Of a DNA stretch of 40,144 nucleotides, positions 40,085 through 40,144 are shown in pieces. The notes below the pieces were generated by a model that searched no databases, was not told the DNA's origin, and saw only the letters and a list, made by a program, of their open reading frames with translations. The first letter of the stretch is position 1; each line of letters starts with the position of its first letter. The stretch lies in assembly GCA_947574505.1 (NCBI GenBank), contig CANPJW010000024.1:1-40144 (forward strand), in the 5' to 3' direction. The translations under genes were made by a program, and so were the position numbers. The DNA comes from an uncultured Bacteroides sp. GTDB lineage: Bacteria > Bacteroidota > Bacteroidia > Bacteroidales > Bacteroidaceae.

Positions 40085-40144
40085 GTTCAATAATTACCCC
40101 AATTCGGGATAAAATAGCGATTAGTTGCATGTTAAGACAGATAC
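40071..40144 (-). CDS. Partial upstream gene, C-terminal end only
   Basis: An open frame enters from the right edge and ends with a TAA at 40071-40073, giving at least 23 residues that end MQLIAILSRIGVIIEHASS. It overlaps the PLD start by 14 bases, in another frame, as in translationally coupled operons. Too little is visible to name it. It could also be a chance frame; the overlap and the lack of a promoter before the PLD start are the only support. Confidence 0.35.
   Translation of the reverse strand, partial: ICLNMQLIAILSRIGVIIEHASS

Noticed and set aside
1..40144. tRNA, rRNA or CRISPR loci
   Set aside because: I looked for tRNA-like cloverleaf segments with GTTC arms and for rRNA motifs in the intergenic regions and found none that I could support; a tRNAscan run would settle it.

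Overview
The window looks like a chromosome segment from the Bacteroidales, most likely Bacteroides or Phocaeicola. Evidence seen in the sequence: many genes are preceded by the -7 box TAnnTTTG typical of this group; there is a SusC-like outer-membrane barrel, a surface lipoprotein of the PL29-N/DUF4988 type with an acidic export signal after its lipobox cysteine, OMP_b-brl porins, and a succinyl/acetyl-ornithine type ArgE. The species cannot be fixed from this stretch alone.

Layout. (1) 1-8000 is an accessory patch. A HAD phosphatase gene is cut off after 34 codons by what looks like the end of an IS21-type element. Then come a sugar O-acetyltransferase, a divergent AraC regulator, an AlbA/Schlafen-type ATP-binding regulator, an excisionase-like HTH protein and a coiled-coil HTH protein. 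A complete IS1182-like element (4983-6823) follows, next to a decayed ORF, and then a DUF1579-like orphan. (2) 8100-20600 is mostly core: alkaline phosphatase, HhH protein, NSS transporter, VanZ, ECF sigma factor, TonB-type receptor, CYTH protein, a 43-residue membrane protein, RF2, long-chain acyl-CoA ligase and ArgE. (3) 20600-28130 is accessory again. It holds an internally deleted Rpn-type nuclease remnant and an unusual overlapping three-gene operon (three-TM membrane protein, Nudix-cupin fusion, PseB/CapE-like SDR). It then holds an S-layer-like lipoprotein gene behind a short AraC regulator and a candidate invertible promoter, and about 900 bases without a credible gene that include 21-bp palindromic repeats. 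(4) 28190-37440 is core: waaA-gltX, a PgpH-like c-di-AMP phosphodiesterase, LMW tyrosine phosphatase, PHP phosphatase, priA and a porin. (5) 37550-40144 has a possible small RNA and a 749-residue PLD-family protein whose start overlaps a gene running off the right edge; this could be part of a defence or nuclease operon.

The strongest candidate for a new regulatory system is at 26443-27420. Two 17-bp sites that are exact reverse complements of each other (27100-27116 and 27287-27303) enclose a promoter-like box that points away from the regulator and lipoprotein genes. The only good -7 box faces right, and an AT-rich terminator lies just outside on that side. I read this as a phase-variable switch captured in the OFF position. 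The second candidate is the membrane protein / Nudix-cupin / SDR operon at 21093-23440, whose gene combination I do not recognise as a described system.

All functional calls come from reading motifs by eye; no database search was possible.
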